Below are positions 44,216 through 59,049 of a stretch of 64,000 nucleotides of DNA, in pieces; position 1 is the first letter of the stretch, and each line of letters starts with the position of its first letter. The translations under genes were made by a program, and so were the position numbers. The stretch is from Fragum whitleyi (lineage: Eukaryota > Mollusca > Bivalvia > Cardiida > Cardiidae), in the NCBI GenBank assembly GCA_948146395.1, contig OX411557.1, forward strand, positions 36,310,077 to 36,374,076, written 5' to 3'. The notes beneath the pieces were generated by a model. The model was not told where the DNA came from, searched no databases, and worked only from the letters and a program-made list of their open reading frames with translations.

Positions 44216-46508
44216 ACATACTCCACACACACGGGCACAACACAAAAAATACTAATAAATATAAACGTTATACTTAACTCAAAAAGAATCGCCCACAAAT
44301 TGTAGATTGAAATAATTAAAAACCGTTAAACGAACATTGATCTTTCTTTTCTACTTCTGATAGAACAACCATATAGCAACACGTATGGGATGAATTAATG
44401 ATGTCACCTAGGACCGATAATGATACAAAGGGTATTTCCATAATGGATGAGAGAGTACCCATTTCGTAAGAGAGATCTACGGCATGCCCACACAATTAAG
44501 CAGTATTAAAAAGCATTGCATTTTGTCTAAAAATCGTTCGTAATCCACTCATATTTGCATGGTTGGGAAGTGGGTGGGGAAAGCATTCATCTCTTGGTCA
44601 TGGTGAAAACCTACCTGTGAGAGGATAAATAGACTGGTTCCGTCACTGACCTTGCCGCTTCGCACATCCAAGCTACATTCTTTTAAAAAAAGAGTTGATG
44701 TAGGTACCATACCCTTGTGTGATTCTTAAACTTCGGAAACTGCACAAATTTCGAATCTAAGAACCATCTAGTCGATGAAGAGCTGTGAAAGAGCAGGTTT
44801 AATTTCAGGAAAGTTTTGACATTTGTATTGTTAGAAAACGTCTACTTTTATTGGCTTGTCTCCGTAGATCCGAGTATGGTTGATATCGTTCTAGCGTAAC
44901 ATTTGCCGACAGTGAAAATTTAGAGATTTTGAAGCGTTTTATTGCTATGTGGTAAAATGTCTTTTAATGCAAATTTTCAACGTACCTATGTGAATCAAAC
45001 CAGGAAGATATGGGGACACGTTTACTGAGAAGGTGTTGCTAAGGAAAGGAACATGCATCCCAACAGTCAAATGGTTTGTCTAGCAAAAAGTTTTTCAGTT
45101 ATGATAGGTATTAAGATAAAAAATGCAACTAAGTCATAACCTGTTAAGTTATCAAGAGAAAATATATTTACCGACGTTAAGTTTATTTACATGATTCTGC
45201 ATTTGAAATGGTTTTATTTTCATTTCTTTTATTTTCGTCATCGTATTTAATGTCATATTATCAATTCAAACATTGCTTCAGTCATCTCGTGACGGATACT
45301 TTAATTTAAACAAAAATTACACAAATAAGGTATACAAGACGTACAATGATTCATAATCAAATTACTAGAACTAATCAATGCTGACGTTTCTGGAGCATTG
45401 TGGTGTAAAGAAAGCGAAGAAGAGGAAATATTTATAATTTTATGATGAATTTAAATTGTTTCACCCGACTTCGGCAAGTATTACTGTTAATGCAAACCTT
45501 AAAGGAATAACACTCTTATGCTAAGCCTGTGTTTAAGGTTAATATGAGATGATGAGAGTTTTTTGTGCGAGGGCAAATATATTGAATGATTGCGTTATTT
45601 TTTTAACAACGTGCGCGAAGTCATTGCGCTCACATATTTCAGTTTTTATATAGAAAAAATAATGATTCAATATGGAAGTTGTTTCGGAATAATCACCTTG
45701 TAAAGGCACTAAAGGTCTAACAACCAATATGGAATTAAATATTTTCAACAACAACAACAAAAAGATTTTCTCATGATGTAAGATTTAACAATATTTTAAA
45801 ACTGAAACACAAGAAAAATGTTAGAGTAAAAATTGAAAACAATATTCAAACTGTTTAAATAAGAACCAATTTCTCCTACTCCTACTGTCTCATAACCATC
45901 ATTTTCAAATAAATCTGCTTATGAGTGTTAACACCTGTCATGATGGATAAATCTTGGCAAACATGGCATCAAAATAAAAATTCCGAGGATACTGTTTGCA
46001 CTAATTGGAAAGAGTTCTTGTTTTGTGCATACAATTTTTAAGTTTTTTGTTGTTTTAAATTGAAAAAAATGATATTATATTTCGGGTTCAGCATGACAAG
46101 GGTTAATGATTAATCAGAAACTAAATGATACTCATCCACAACTAGCACCAAACAGCTTTATTTAATAAGGAACAAATCGAAGCAGCAGTTTCAAGGCTTA
46201 TGTTTATCAATTCAATTCAATTAAATTTCTTTATTTGGCAAGTCGGCAAAATATTTGCCATTGGCCATTTACAAAGAATATTACACAAGAATATGGCTCA
46301 ATAGTGAGATATATAAAAATACATTTATAACATAAACTAACATTCTATATTTTGTTATACATGTACATATTTGGAAGATACACTGAAACTAATTTGCAAA
46401 CGTCTTAGCTATTTCCATTCAAGATTCATATAGATTCTTTTATACTCCATTGTTCACATGGAACATCCATTCAAGTGATTAATGTTGTAATTGAGAGATA
46501 TGTACATG
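44216..46508. other. Intergenic; LINE-type 3' tail at 46206-46330
   Basis: No gene seen. CAATTCAATTCAATTAAATT followed by TCTTTATTTGGCAAGTCGGC at 46206 looks like the reverse complement of a short LINE 3' end with an ATTGA-type tail; this is tentative. Confidence 0.4.
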
Positions 46509-46616
46509 TAATAGTTATAGTTCATTTCTGATAATTTACGCGATATAACCTAAGCGGAGCGTTAGCGGAGCGCAAGGTTATATGCGTAAATTGTCAGAAT
46601 ATGAACTATAACTGTT
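46509..46616. repeat. Palindrome with 40-bp arms
   Basis: AATAGTTATAGTTCATTTCT and GATAATTTACGCGATATAAC pair with GTTATATGCGTAAATTGTC and AGAATATGAACTATAACTGT. The loop is AAGCGGAGCGTTAGCGGAGC. It resembles 21737-21886 in layout. Confidence 0.8.
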
Positions 46617-46945
46617 TTACCGATCGACTTATTTTTTCATCAAATATCGCTAGTTCATTTGAGTTGCACGTCAATCAATGATGTCATTCATCTTTGTTGC
46701 GTCATACATTCTTCAATCACATCGAGGTAAACAAAAAGTGGGAGGAGCGAAGTTAATCACCTTCGGGTTTCTGTAAGTATTTGGACATTTGGCGAGACAA
46801 ATCAGTTGAGAACGTTCGGCGAACAAAACCTCGTGATTTCTGCTACTGGATTTTGTATTCCTTTTAGTTAGATTTTTGCGGGCATTATGCCTCCCTTTAG
46901 AGTTTTGTATTTTTAGTAAAACAGTTATCTATCACGGCATATTCA

Positions 46946-47209
46946 GCCGCGCAGTGTTAGCTAGTCGGACTATTATTCAAAAGGTCCCGGGTTCGATCCC
47001 CGACGGTGGCACTCATCCTCTCCGACTATTTGTCTTCCACCTTTGGGTTGAAAATCGTAGACCTATGTTGGATAGAAGCTAGAGACTAGAAAAGGAATCG
47101 TAGCACTGGTATAAGAAATACCAGAAATTCATTTTTAGATGCTCCAGCTGCGAAATAGAACGGAAAAATTGTTAAATGCGGTGTTAAACCCCATACAAAC
47201 AAACAAAAC
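46946..47209 (+). mobile_element. tRNA-derived SINE, family 2
   Basis: Head GCCGCGCAGTGTTAGCTAGT, B box GGTTCGATCCCCGACGG, tail GCGGTGTTAAACCCC then ACAAACAAACAAAA. A 13-bp target duplication CACGGCATATTCA flanks it (46933-46945 and 47210-47222). Confidence 0.85.
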
Positions 47210-47222
47210 CACGGCATATTCA

Positions 47223-48310
47223 TTATCAATACCATAAAGTTTGCAACAAGACGTTAGTATAAAACAGTGCCTTGAAAAGTTCTAGTTACCACGTTTTGGT
47301 TCCAAACCTATACGTCCCAGTTAAACGGGTCAGACTGGCTTTCGATATTAGTCAGCTATCTCAGGCCTAACATGCTTCGAATCAGTTTCTTTTTGCAAAT
47401 ATCTGTATCCCTAGAATCTTTGAGTAGGCATTTTGTATTTTTTTATAATACTTTTGCATACATGTTACGATGTACCTTTTCTAGGAACATTTGATTGCAT
47501 TTTGTTAAAATTGGGACCTTTGCAGAACTACTAAATTAAAATGTCTTTCAAAAAATCCAAAGTATTCATTATTGAAAAGGAAGTGAGATTTTATATCGTT
47601 TCAACCCTGTCGTCTTTTCATTTTTTACGTCAATGTGAAAATGTGGAGTACAGAAAGACTTGGTACGAGCAAACTCCTCGATGTCATTCTTACTGCTGTA
47701 TACCATGTAGATTATTATTTTATTATCAGAGTCATTTTATCTTTATTAACATGCAGACAAATCATGAAAGAATTTTCTCCTCGTTTTAATGATTAATTGC
47801 GTAATTATAAGCATAAGTTCAAAATAACATTCACAAAACGTTTTTATTATAAATACTCGATTACAAGCAAAGGGTCTTTCGGAACATTTTATCAGACAAG
47901 ATAATGACGTCACTGTCTGGTTTTGAATTTAGTCCCCGCCCATTATGACCTAAAGTCACGTAGCTCACTTATTCGAGCAGATCGTCAGGTTATGGAATAT
48001 ATTTTTTGAATTTCAAACGAAATAGCGGCCTTTCATTGGAGGAAAAAATAGGGCGATCGGAAGAACGTTTAGATGCTATTTGAATCTAGACTGGTTCCTT
48101 CAACTTTGAGCTTCCGGTGTTCATATGCTAAGTCGATATATTTAGACACTTTTCTCTGGATTAATTTACTTTTAGAACTAAGAATGTTGATAATTTTTGT
48201 AAATTTTGTTGATCATTAAATTTCCTTATCTCATAACGTATAAGTTCGCATCCGTGGTGAATTCTCTTGCAAAAGTGACAGAGAGGTGTCAGAGTTAGCT
48301 CACTAAGATA
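47223..48310. other. Intergenic, no gene seen
   Basis: One open frame of 82 codons (47541-47789) with several Cys residues, but without a recognisable domain or splice context. I do not call it a gene. Confidence 0.45.
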
Positions 48311-48311
48311 T

Positions 48312-48600
48312 TGTTTGTTTGTTTGTTTGTTTGGGGTTTACGCCGCTTTCAACGATTTCGCAGTTATATCGCGGCGGCCGGAGCACCTAACAATGGATTC
48401 CTGGTATTTCTTTCACCTGTACTACCATTACACCCTTTCCTAGCCTCCGACTGCTATCTCACATAGGTTTTACGATCATCTACCCATTGGTGAGAGACAA
48501 ACGTCGGAAAGGATATTTGCCGCCACCGGGGATCGAACCTACGACTTCCAGATTGGAAGTCTTATGCCTAAATTTGAACTTCTCTTGTTGCGTGGATTTC
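48312..48600 (-). mobile_element. tRNA-derived SINE, family 2, minus strand
   Basis: Begins with the complement of the tail (TGTTTGTTTGTTTGTTTG, then TTTACGCCGCTTTCAACG) and runs to GCCGCCACCGGGGATCGAAC, the complement of the B box. Target duplication not found. Confidence 0.75.
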
Positions 48601-48701
48601 AAGTGCAGGGTGTTGTTTTACCTGTGTTGATTCTTCTCATTTTTCCGTGAAAATTACTAAAATATAAAGTATTATAAATGCGACAGCGAATCTTTTATCA
48701 A

Positions 48702-49310
48702 ACAAGAGGCCCAAGAGGGCCTGTATCGCTCCACTTGCTTAAAAGTCTCAAGAATTGAAAGAGAGATATTGAAAATAGAAGGTAATGAAAGTCACAAGCT
48801 TTCAGAAGGAATTCCAACTTTTACTAAGTTGAAACTGACTTTTGAAGAAATGTACTTAATAAACTAATATGTAAAATTACAAGGTAAAAAACTATTTAGA
48901 TATCACTTTAAAACAAGAGGACCAAAATGGCCCTAAACCGCGTACCTGAATTTTATTGATCCAGTGGATCTCATCCAATCAAAATTTCATGAATAATTTT
49001 TGAAGAGGGTCATCGAAGGAACATTCTGGTACAGTCTCATTGAAATCGATCCAAAGGCTCGGGAGGAGATATAGTTCCAAGATTTCAGACTAAAAATAAG
49101 CCCAGCCCTGCCACGCCAATATTTGGGGATCAATCCAAATTTCTTGAACAACTTTAGAAGAGGGTCACCCAAGGAACATTCTGGCCAAGTTTCGTCAAAA
49201 TTCACCCATTGGTTTAGGAGGAGAAGATGTTTTAAGAAAAGTTTAAGCACGCACGGACGGACGCACGAGGGACACCCCGCCATAACAATAGCTCGCTGGC
49301 CTTCGGCAAA
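48702..49310. repeat. Fragments of the AAGAGGGCC-head array element
   Basis: Heads ACAAGAGGCCCAAGAGGGCC (48702) and ACAAGAGGACCAAAATGGCC (48914), phrases CAAGGAACATTCTGGCCAAG and TTGGTTTAGGAGGAGAAGAT, and an end with ACGGACGGACGCACGAGG and AACAATAGCTCGC. This is a diverged, shortened relative of 9262-10886. Confidence 0.55.
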
Positions 49311-50237
49311 TCTCGCAAATCATAGCGCTTAAAAAACATTTGGCAGTATTTTTACCCCTTTTTATAAATAGACATTCTCTGTAAGCACTTGCTCTTTTTT
49401 TGCATGCATAAGAACAGATTATAGTTAAACTCGCACAAGTTGACCCCATAAAGTATTCTTACAAAATATATCTCTCATTCTGAAAGGGGTGTTATGCTGC
49501 CATAGAAAAAGGCCCAAGAAAGTTAGAATTTTGCAAAAATGTAAAATTTCAGACTCAAATAAAAGATTTTTGAATTGTATATGGGAAAAAACACTCTTTA
49601 AGGTAAATAGATTAGACGTATTAGTTATCAAAATATTAAAATCCCATGGAGAACATACCCTTAATTCTTTCACTTTTTTCGATTGAAAATTGCATACTCT
49701 GAAAGAAGGTTAGAATAATTCAATCCAGAATTTTTTCAGTACATGACCATATTAAATGAAAGATGAATTAATAAATATTTCTTTAATAATCAAATTAAAT
49801 CATGCTCATGTAGTAAATTTTTGGAATTATGATGTAAAAATTCTTAAATTTTGTCTTGGAGTCTATTTTAGAGTTACTTCCCTTTAGCACCAATCCAAAA
49901 TGGCGGACAGAATTAACCAAATGTGCAGTCAATATTACGCAATTATCTATTCATTCTGTTAACATTTTAGCTAATTTTAAGCTGTAAACTTTTTCTGTTA
50001 TTCATTTTAAAATGATCTTTTTATAAAAGTTTCGATTTAAGCTATTTTGAGCTAAAACCTCAGGATAGAGGACACTCCTTGATTTTTTTTATTGTTACAT
50101 ACATAAAATATTTTAAGAAAATAATTGGGCGCAATCAAATATTTTGTCAATAATCTGTTGCATAAAAAGAGTAACTGTGTGGTTACCGTAGATACCCCCT
50201 TTACAGCCAAAATTTCATTTTTTTTCTTTCTTTTTTA
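49311..50237. other. Intergenic, no gene seen
   Basis: AT-rich; overlapping short frames at 49425-49686 only. Confidence 0.45.
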
Positions 50238-51370
50238 TACGCCGCCGGAGGCGGACGTATATTGGCGTCATCTTCTCCGTCTGTCCGTCCGTCCGTCCGT
50301 CCATCCGTCCGTCCGTCCATCCGTCCGTCCGTCCACTTTTCTTGTCAACGCAACTCCTCCTAAACTTCTGGCTGGATCTTCTTGAAACTTGGTCAATGTT
50401 ATCACCTCAATTGGTAGATGTGCATGAAGGAAGGATTTTACGGTTCGTTGATTTTTGCCTGGGTTATGCCCCTTGATAACTTAGTCTCTGGGTCCAATTT
50501 TCTTGTCAACGCAACTCCTCCTGGGTTTCTGGCTGGATCTTCTTGAAACTTGGTCAATGTAAGCACCTCAATTGGTAGATGTGCATGAAGGAAGGATTTT
50601 ACGGTTCGTTGATTTTTGCCTGAGTTATGCCCCTTGATAACTTAGTCTCTTGGTCCACTTTTCTTGTCAACGCAACTCCTCCTAGGTTTCTGGCTGGATC
50701 TTCTTGAAACTTGGTCAATGTTATCACTTCAATTGGTAGATGTGCATGAAGGAAGGATTTTATGGTTCGTTGATTTTTGCCTGAGTTATGCCCCTTAAAT
50801 ACTTAGTCTCTGGGGCTTATTGCCTCAGTTATGCCCCCTTAAAATTTAGTCTCTGGGGCTTATTTAAATTGCAGCCTTGTGAATGCAACTCTTCCTAAGT
50901 TTCTGGCTGGATCTAAATGAAACTTGGTGGATGCTATAACTGAAATTGGTAGATGAGCATAAAGTAAGGATTTTATGGTTCATTAATTTTACCCTTAATC
51001 ATGCTCCCTTAAAACTTAGTAGCTAGGGCTTATTGAAATTGCAGCCTTTTGAACACAACTCCTCCTTACTTTTTTGTCTTTTTTTAAATGATACTTGGTC
51101 AATGTCATCACCAAAATTGGTAGATGTACATGGATCAAGGATTTTATGGCTCATTTATTTCCCTGAATTATGCCCCCTTAAAACTTAGTGCCTGGGGCTT
51201 ATTGAAATTGCAGCCTTGTGAAGGCAACTCCTCCAAACTTTTTGTCTTGATTTAAATGAAACTTGGTCATTTTCAATTTGGTTCTGTCAAAATAAGTAGT
51301 GTCTACAATTATTTTTGTGAAAAAGCAGCAAAGTGGCGGCGTATTTTGTGACGATGGCACTCTTGTTCAT
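50238..51370. mobile_element. Array element with 161-bp units and CGCCGCC ends
   Basis: The left end TACGCCGCCGGAGGCGGACG is followed by a GTCC microsatellite (50280-50335). The right end has GTGGCGGCGTATTTTGTGAC, so TACGCCGCC is inverted at the two ends. CTTGTCAACGCAACTCCTCC starts near-identical units at 50341, 50502 and 50663 (period 161). Diverged units begin near 50872, 51044 and 51211 (GCAGCCTTGTGAA.GCAACTC). No frame of note. Confidence 0.65.
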
Positions 51371-52324
51371 GATAAGAATGGATGGTTAATGCATTCTTCA
51401 GTAGGTACACCCAATTTCAAACTAGCTGCTTTTCTTCAAAATTGCTTTAAGAAGTTGTCAAAATAGGACAAATAATGTCATAAAAAAGTTTCAAAAAATG
51501 TCTTAACCAACCCAATGAATTTAAAAAAGTGTCTGATGATAAAACAATTTATAAAAGAAAGGTATTTTTTGTAAACCTTTAAATAAGCAAGATAACAATG
51601 CTATTCTCAGGCTTGAATTTCCCATGTTTTACTACAAAACCTTTAGATTTGTTTCTATGGCAACCGAACAGCAAAGTTAAAAAAGTATTATTTACTCATA
51701 AGGGCAATAAGGTCTGATAATCAAACAAGTTTCAAATAAATCCGAGACAAGGTGTTCCACACCCTCTTCGTAAAAGTCTAAATACAGAGAATGGCTATTA
51801 CTTGCTATAGACGAAGAAAGAAGTAATGGTATAGCACAATGCAAATATGTAGTCTGCTTGTATGTGTTCAACCTTTTACGCATTCTATCATCAAATTAGG
51901 TCACAGTCAAGTTTTTACACACCCGTTCAATCCATTAGTACTGACTCCCTTAGGCCACCAGAAAACCCGTTAAAACACACAGGCTAATCACCAACTTGCT
52001 GTTCAATAATATTCTTGCGCGAAAGTTTAATACGCATGATTAAAAATTGGCAACCGTTTTAGCATTTAAAAGGAGTCATTAAACAATCTACAAAATATGT
52101 AGATTTCTTGTAAAATGCCAATTACAAAATGTACAATGTCTTGCGGAGACAAGTTTTGAAAAAAAGTGAATTGAACTCAAGTTGGCAGTACTTTTTTTAA
52201 AAAAAGCCATTAATATCTGACTGGATTGTTCATACGCACTAACATAGATGTACTTAGAAATTTACACTTTCTGGGCACACATCTTTTTTTTACCACAAAC
52301 TTGCTAGTATTCATTGCTTGAATT
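51371..52324. other. Intergenic, no gene seen
   Basis: Only short frames and no repeat recognised. Confidence 0.45.
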
Positions 52325-52520
52325 GGTTTTTACGCCGCCTTTAACATTATTTAAGTCATATCACGGTGGTTAGATCACCTAACAATAGATTCCCGGTATT
52401 TCTCACATTTGTACTACGCTTACATCCTTCACTACCCTCAAGCTGTGTTTCCACATAAGTCTTTGGTTATTTACTCATTGGTCTGGGGGACAAATAGTCT
52501 GAAAGAATAAGGGCCGCCGT
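52325..52520 (-). mobile_element. SINE family 2 fragment, minus strand
   Basis: TTTACGCCGCCTTTAACATT, CACCTAACAATAGATTCCCG and GGGCCGCCGTTGATCTG match the 48312 copy; the tRNA-like head is incomplete. Confidence 0.65.
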
Positions 52521-52584
52521 TGATCTGTAAATGAGGAAAGAAAATGACCAGGAAAGAAATATATAATACGTTCTCAGTTTTTTA

Positions 52585-52842
52585 TTTGAAAAAAAAAAAA
52601 GAATAATTAACGAGGTTTGAGGAATTGATAATTGTCTCGGAGACCCTCGACAACTATCAATTCTCTCAACCGAGTTCGATATAATTTCAACACAATACAC
52701 TAACTATGTATTATATTTATCTTATAACCCCTATTTGTCTTTTTTATTCGATGTTTCAAACAGAAATACAAGTTTCTAGAAATAATTTCATTATGTCATT
52801 GTTCTAAAAATATCAATGTAATGTCATAAAAAATATCATATG
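52585..52842. repeat. Dispersed repeat with terminal palindrome, interrupted copy (left part)
   Basis: AACGAGGTTTGAGGAATTGA pairs with TCAATTCTCTCAACCGAGTT around TCTCGGAGACCCTCG. It continues AAGTTTCTAGAAATAA, TTGTTCTAAAAATA and CATAAAAAATATCATA, the complement of 26390-26530. The homology resumes at 53819 after the fold-back element. Confidence 0.65.
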
Positions 52843-53818
52843 GTGTGTTAAGGTTCATGTAAAGTGTTTGAGACCCAATTATAAAGTCACTTAATTAGCC
52901 GAGAAAAAGCAGTATGTCCAGGTATAAAATATATCAAAATGAAGGTATTCATGTGCACAAGCAGTTAAGCAACATAAGACCGCAATAGCTATAGCAGTAT
53001 AGCCAAAACATTGTGGAAAAGGGTCAATTTGTTCAGAACAAGCAACTGCACGACGGTTGGATAAAACTGCCCCATATTTTAACAAAGTACAGTCTAAAGT
53101 ACTATCCAGGTAGTACTACAAACGTTGATATAAAACACAGTCTCAAAAGGCTCTTTTGAAACAATCAATTTCTATTCATTTTGTCAACATACATGTCAGA
53201 CCGGTTTGGTCTGTTTTCAAAATAGATGTTAGGTATGGTGCAACATCGTACCATAATATTCTGAATTATTTTCTGCGATTTATTTCAAACTATATTTTTT
53301 TGATTCAATGATCTGTAATAAATTACTATATATTCATCATTCAGTGAAATAGAAAATGATATATTGCTAAACAACCTTACAGGTATATAAACTATTTATG
53401 TCCATTTATGTTGTGATAAAACACCATACCTTACACAAAACTACACGTTTTTATAATTAGAATGACATATGTGTTTATAAAATAAGTCAAAATTAAGTGC
53501 TTGCATAACTTCGTTTTGGGCCCGAATTTCATACCAACGGTTGTAGTACTACCTGGATAGTACTTTAGACTGTACTTTGTTGAAATATGAGCCATTTTTT
53601 ACAACAGTCATGCAGTTGCTTGTTCTGTACAAAATGACCCTTTTCCACAATGTTTTGGCTATACCGCTATAGCCATGACAGTCTTATGTTGACCAACTGC
53701 TTGTGCTCATAAAAAGCTACATTTTGGTATATAATATACCTGGACATACTGCTTTTTCTTGGCAAATGAAGTGCCCTTTAAATTTGGTCTCAAACACTTT
53801 ACATGAACCTTAACACAC
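52843..53818. mobile_element. Fold-back element with about 280-bp arms
   Basis: GTGTGTTAAGGTTCATGTAA, GTGTTTGAGACC, GCAGTATGTCCAGGTATA, CCAAAACATTGTGGAAAAGG and GTACAGTCTAAAGTACTATC on the left recur inverted and in reverse order on the right up to CCTTAACACAC. The arms span about 52843-53127 and 53537-53818; the spacer is about 410 bp. No transposase. Long TIRs and insertion into a known repeat support a mobile origin. Confidence 0.75.
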
Positions 53819-53964
53819 GGATATTTGTATAGTTATAAGATAAAGCTGTATAATGCGTTAAGAACATGCTACAATTATCTACAAATCGAATTTAACTCAA
53901 TGACAGCGTAACATCATAGCGCTATGAGATAATTTCTACAGAGCGCACCGTATGGATATCTCCA

Positions 53965-54235
53965 TGGGGCTTACAGGGAATATATATAGAGTAGTATCTT
54001 AATATTTCAATAAGGCTGAGAGGGAATCTTTACATAGCGCAATATCTGAGTATTTCAAAAAGGCTAAGAGGGGATCTCTACATAGCACATTACCTGAGAA
54101 ATTCAAAAGGGCTTAGAGAGAATCTTTACATGTATAGCACATTGTCTGAGTATTTGCATAGCCCTAGGAGGATTCGAGAAATAGAACAATATCTGGGTAT
54201 CTGCATAGCCCTAGGAGTAATCTAGAAATAGCGCA
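53965..54235. repeat. Minisatellite, about five 55-60 bp units
   Basis: Repeated phrases GGCT.AGAGGGAATCTTTACA, TAGCACAATATCTGAG and TATTTCAA/TATTTGCATAGCCC. Units are diverged, the last two sharing a GCATAGCCCTAGGAG variant. Confidence 0.7.
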
Positions 54236-55245
54236 TATTTTAATAAAAGGAGGTAATAGATAACTCTAATCTTGTACTTTGAACAAATTAGCGATATTGG
54301 ACTACCTCCCTTTAATTTAATTCAAAACTCACTCATTCAATCTCATTTCGATGTCATCCGAATGTCAATCGGATTGTCAATTTCACGATATTATCAACTA
54401 TAGGCATAAAGCTAAAACAGTTATAGTAAAATCATGATATAAGCAAGCACCTCGATCAAATCCGCTTTCAATCACTCGTTCAGCGCTCAATTCATTCATT
54501 CCATTCACTAAGAGAAATTAGTCAAAAACGCCTCAATACGTTTAAAACACTTTAAAATCTAATTGGTCGACAATTTATTCAAACCAATCAAATTTCCCAT
54601 GATTTTATTTGCTGATGTGGATTTGAAAGAGTCTGATTGGTCCGTGATAACTCGCGAACACAAAAAGTTATAGATCTTTTTAAAGAGAAATAATAATAAT
54701 ATATCGAAAATTACGTCCGGCTGGTTGAATTAAGAGATAATCGAGGGGTCAATGCAACACTATTGTAAGTGCCTATGAATATATAGGCACTTACAATTGT
54801 GTAGCGCTGACTCCTCGTAATGTTTTACCTTGCATAAAAATCGTTAAAATCTCGCTAGCCCATTTCATTATAGTTTTAGCCCTATGGGTGTGTAGAGCGA
54901 GTTTTAAGTGAAATTCAAGGGAGATTATCCAATATCGCTAATTTTGTTCAAGATGATATACCACCCTTTAGTAAAATTTGGATAAAAGTTATATAAATAG
55001 CTTTAAATGTCTCCAAAGACCAACCAGGCGCTTGTGATTTCAATTATGTCAGTGAAAAAGCGATTCTTAACGAGCTATATCTGTTTTTTGAATTTAGTTG
55101 ATGTTCTTATCTTTTTATTGATTTTTGAGCGTTTGTGGAATGGTTTGAGTGAATGTTTGGAATGAATGAATGGAGCGCTGAGGGAATTATTTGGAACGAT
55201 TTTGATCGGGATGAGTATCAATTTCGCGATGTATTAATTGTATCA
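54235..55245. repeat. Cluster of rearranged HP-MITE halves
   Basis: A right half (54235-54402, ending TGTCAATTTCACGATATTAT), a left half (54425-54715, with GTTCAGCGCTCAATTCATTC), then a longer copy in the opposite sense (54880-55245, with GAATGAATGGAGCGCTGA and CAATTTCGCGATGTATTAA). The right half precedes the left, unlike an intact copy. Confidence 0.55.
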
Positions 55246-55632
55246 AATGTGCTCAGCCGTCGTTAAAATGAGGGGTGGCATTAACCGGAAGATGAAAGTA
55301 GCTAAGGACTGCAAGTTTTAATATCGCACTTGATTCTAAAAGTGTTACCCGTAAAGAATAAGTTTTATATATTTCAGTTCTGTTATGGTGTTACTTTGAG
55401 AATTTTTTAAAATACCTTTTGGCAACAAAGATATAGCAAATTTTGAAATTAGCGGTCGACTTTCAAATACGCATATACAGTAAAGGTTGTGTTAAGCGAC
55501 CACTTAGGAGACCAATTAAAAACGGTCGCAAATGGAAATGGGCGCTAAATACAATATTTAATGATAAAAAGACGTGTTTTTTGATAGCATATAAAGGTTG
55601 TCACATAATTATTACTCTATCCTAAGATGTTC

Positions 55633-55675
55633 GAACCCATAAGAATCGTCTCAATTAGACGATTCTAATGGGTTC
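55633..55675. repeat. Hairpin with GAATCGTCT stem, copy 2
   Basis: GAACCCATAAGAATCGTCT, loop CAATT, then AGACGATTCTAATGGGTTC: 19-nt arms with one mismatch. Confidence 0.85.
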
Positions 55676-55914
55676 TAACGTCATAAGATTCCATGATAAA
55701 GATTCTTACGTTTAAGAATGTCCACTTGTCTGGAAATTTTACTCACGGCGAGGACACTTTTCACGATGGTCGCTTAATAAAAAAGGTCGCTTAATAGACG
55801 TGGTCGCTCGAGTAAGATTGAATCTATGTATATGTAAGTGAAAATGTCACGTAGTCTACTCATTAAATCGTTACTTATCGGGTCACCAAATGAACTGTAA
55901 TTCAAATTCGGTCT

Positions 55915-58339
<2,425 letters not shown>

Positions 58340-58529
58340 CGATACTTTCCTAAAATCATTAGATTTGTCAATTGCACGATGTTTTCAACTGCTTATACGA
58401 TAAAAAAACACCCCATTCACCCATTTTCAGCCCATTCAGTCTAATATTCACTGAAACGATTTCTCCTCAAAATGGCCGTACACCTTTCCCGTGCCTTATG
58501 ACGTAATGTTCAATGTAACGAGAATGTGT

Positions 58530-58983
58530 TACAATTAACAACATCGTGAAATTGACAAGGTGAGTGATCTTGGAACGATTTTTAAACGAAATTGTGTGTG
58601 ACGAGTGCGTTCTGAGTAAAATACACGGAGGTAATCCAAAAGCGACTATTTTGTTAAGGATGAACAAATTAGCGTTCATTATTACACGCACCTCTCTTTC
58701 ATTAAATATGCATACAAGTCCTACAATTAGCTTCAAATTTCTTCAAGAACCAATTAGACGGTTTTTCTCAATTTTCAATTTCAATTATGTCAGTAAAATT
58801 GAGATTTTTTTTCTAGCTTTATCTTCTTTGAATTAAGTTGTTGATCATAACTTTTTAGGCGATTTTGGGGCGTTTTTGAACGGTATGAGTGAGGGTTTGA
58901 CCCGAATGAATGGAGCGCTGATTGAGCGATTTAGAATGGATCTGATTCAGATGAAAGTCAATTTAACGATGTAATCAAGTGCA
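58530..58983. mobile_element. HP-MITE copy 6
   Basis: Left end TTACAATTAACAACATCGTG then AAATTGACA; right end AAAGTCAATTTAACGATGTA. The inner hairpin is partly decayed (TTTTGTTAAGGATGAACAAA). A separate right end lies at 58365-58400. Confidence 0.65.
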
Positions 58984-59049
58984 TTACTACATGGATACGT
59001 TTAAAGCTCATTAAGCTAATATCACATAAACGCTCAAACGCCCAGGTGA

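Noticed and set aside
43686..44305. Long open frames of Tyr-Val-Cys-Met or His-Thr-Tyr-Ile repeats on both strands
   Set aside because: They follow directly from the CATA microsatellite and have no other coding feature.
50280..50340. Ser-Val-Arg-Pro repeat peptide
   Set aside because: Derived from a GTCC microsatellite at the end of an array element.
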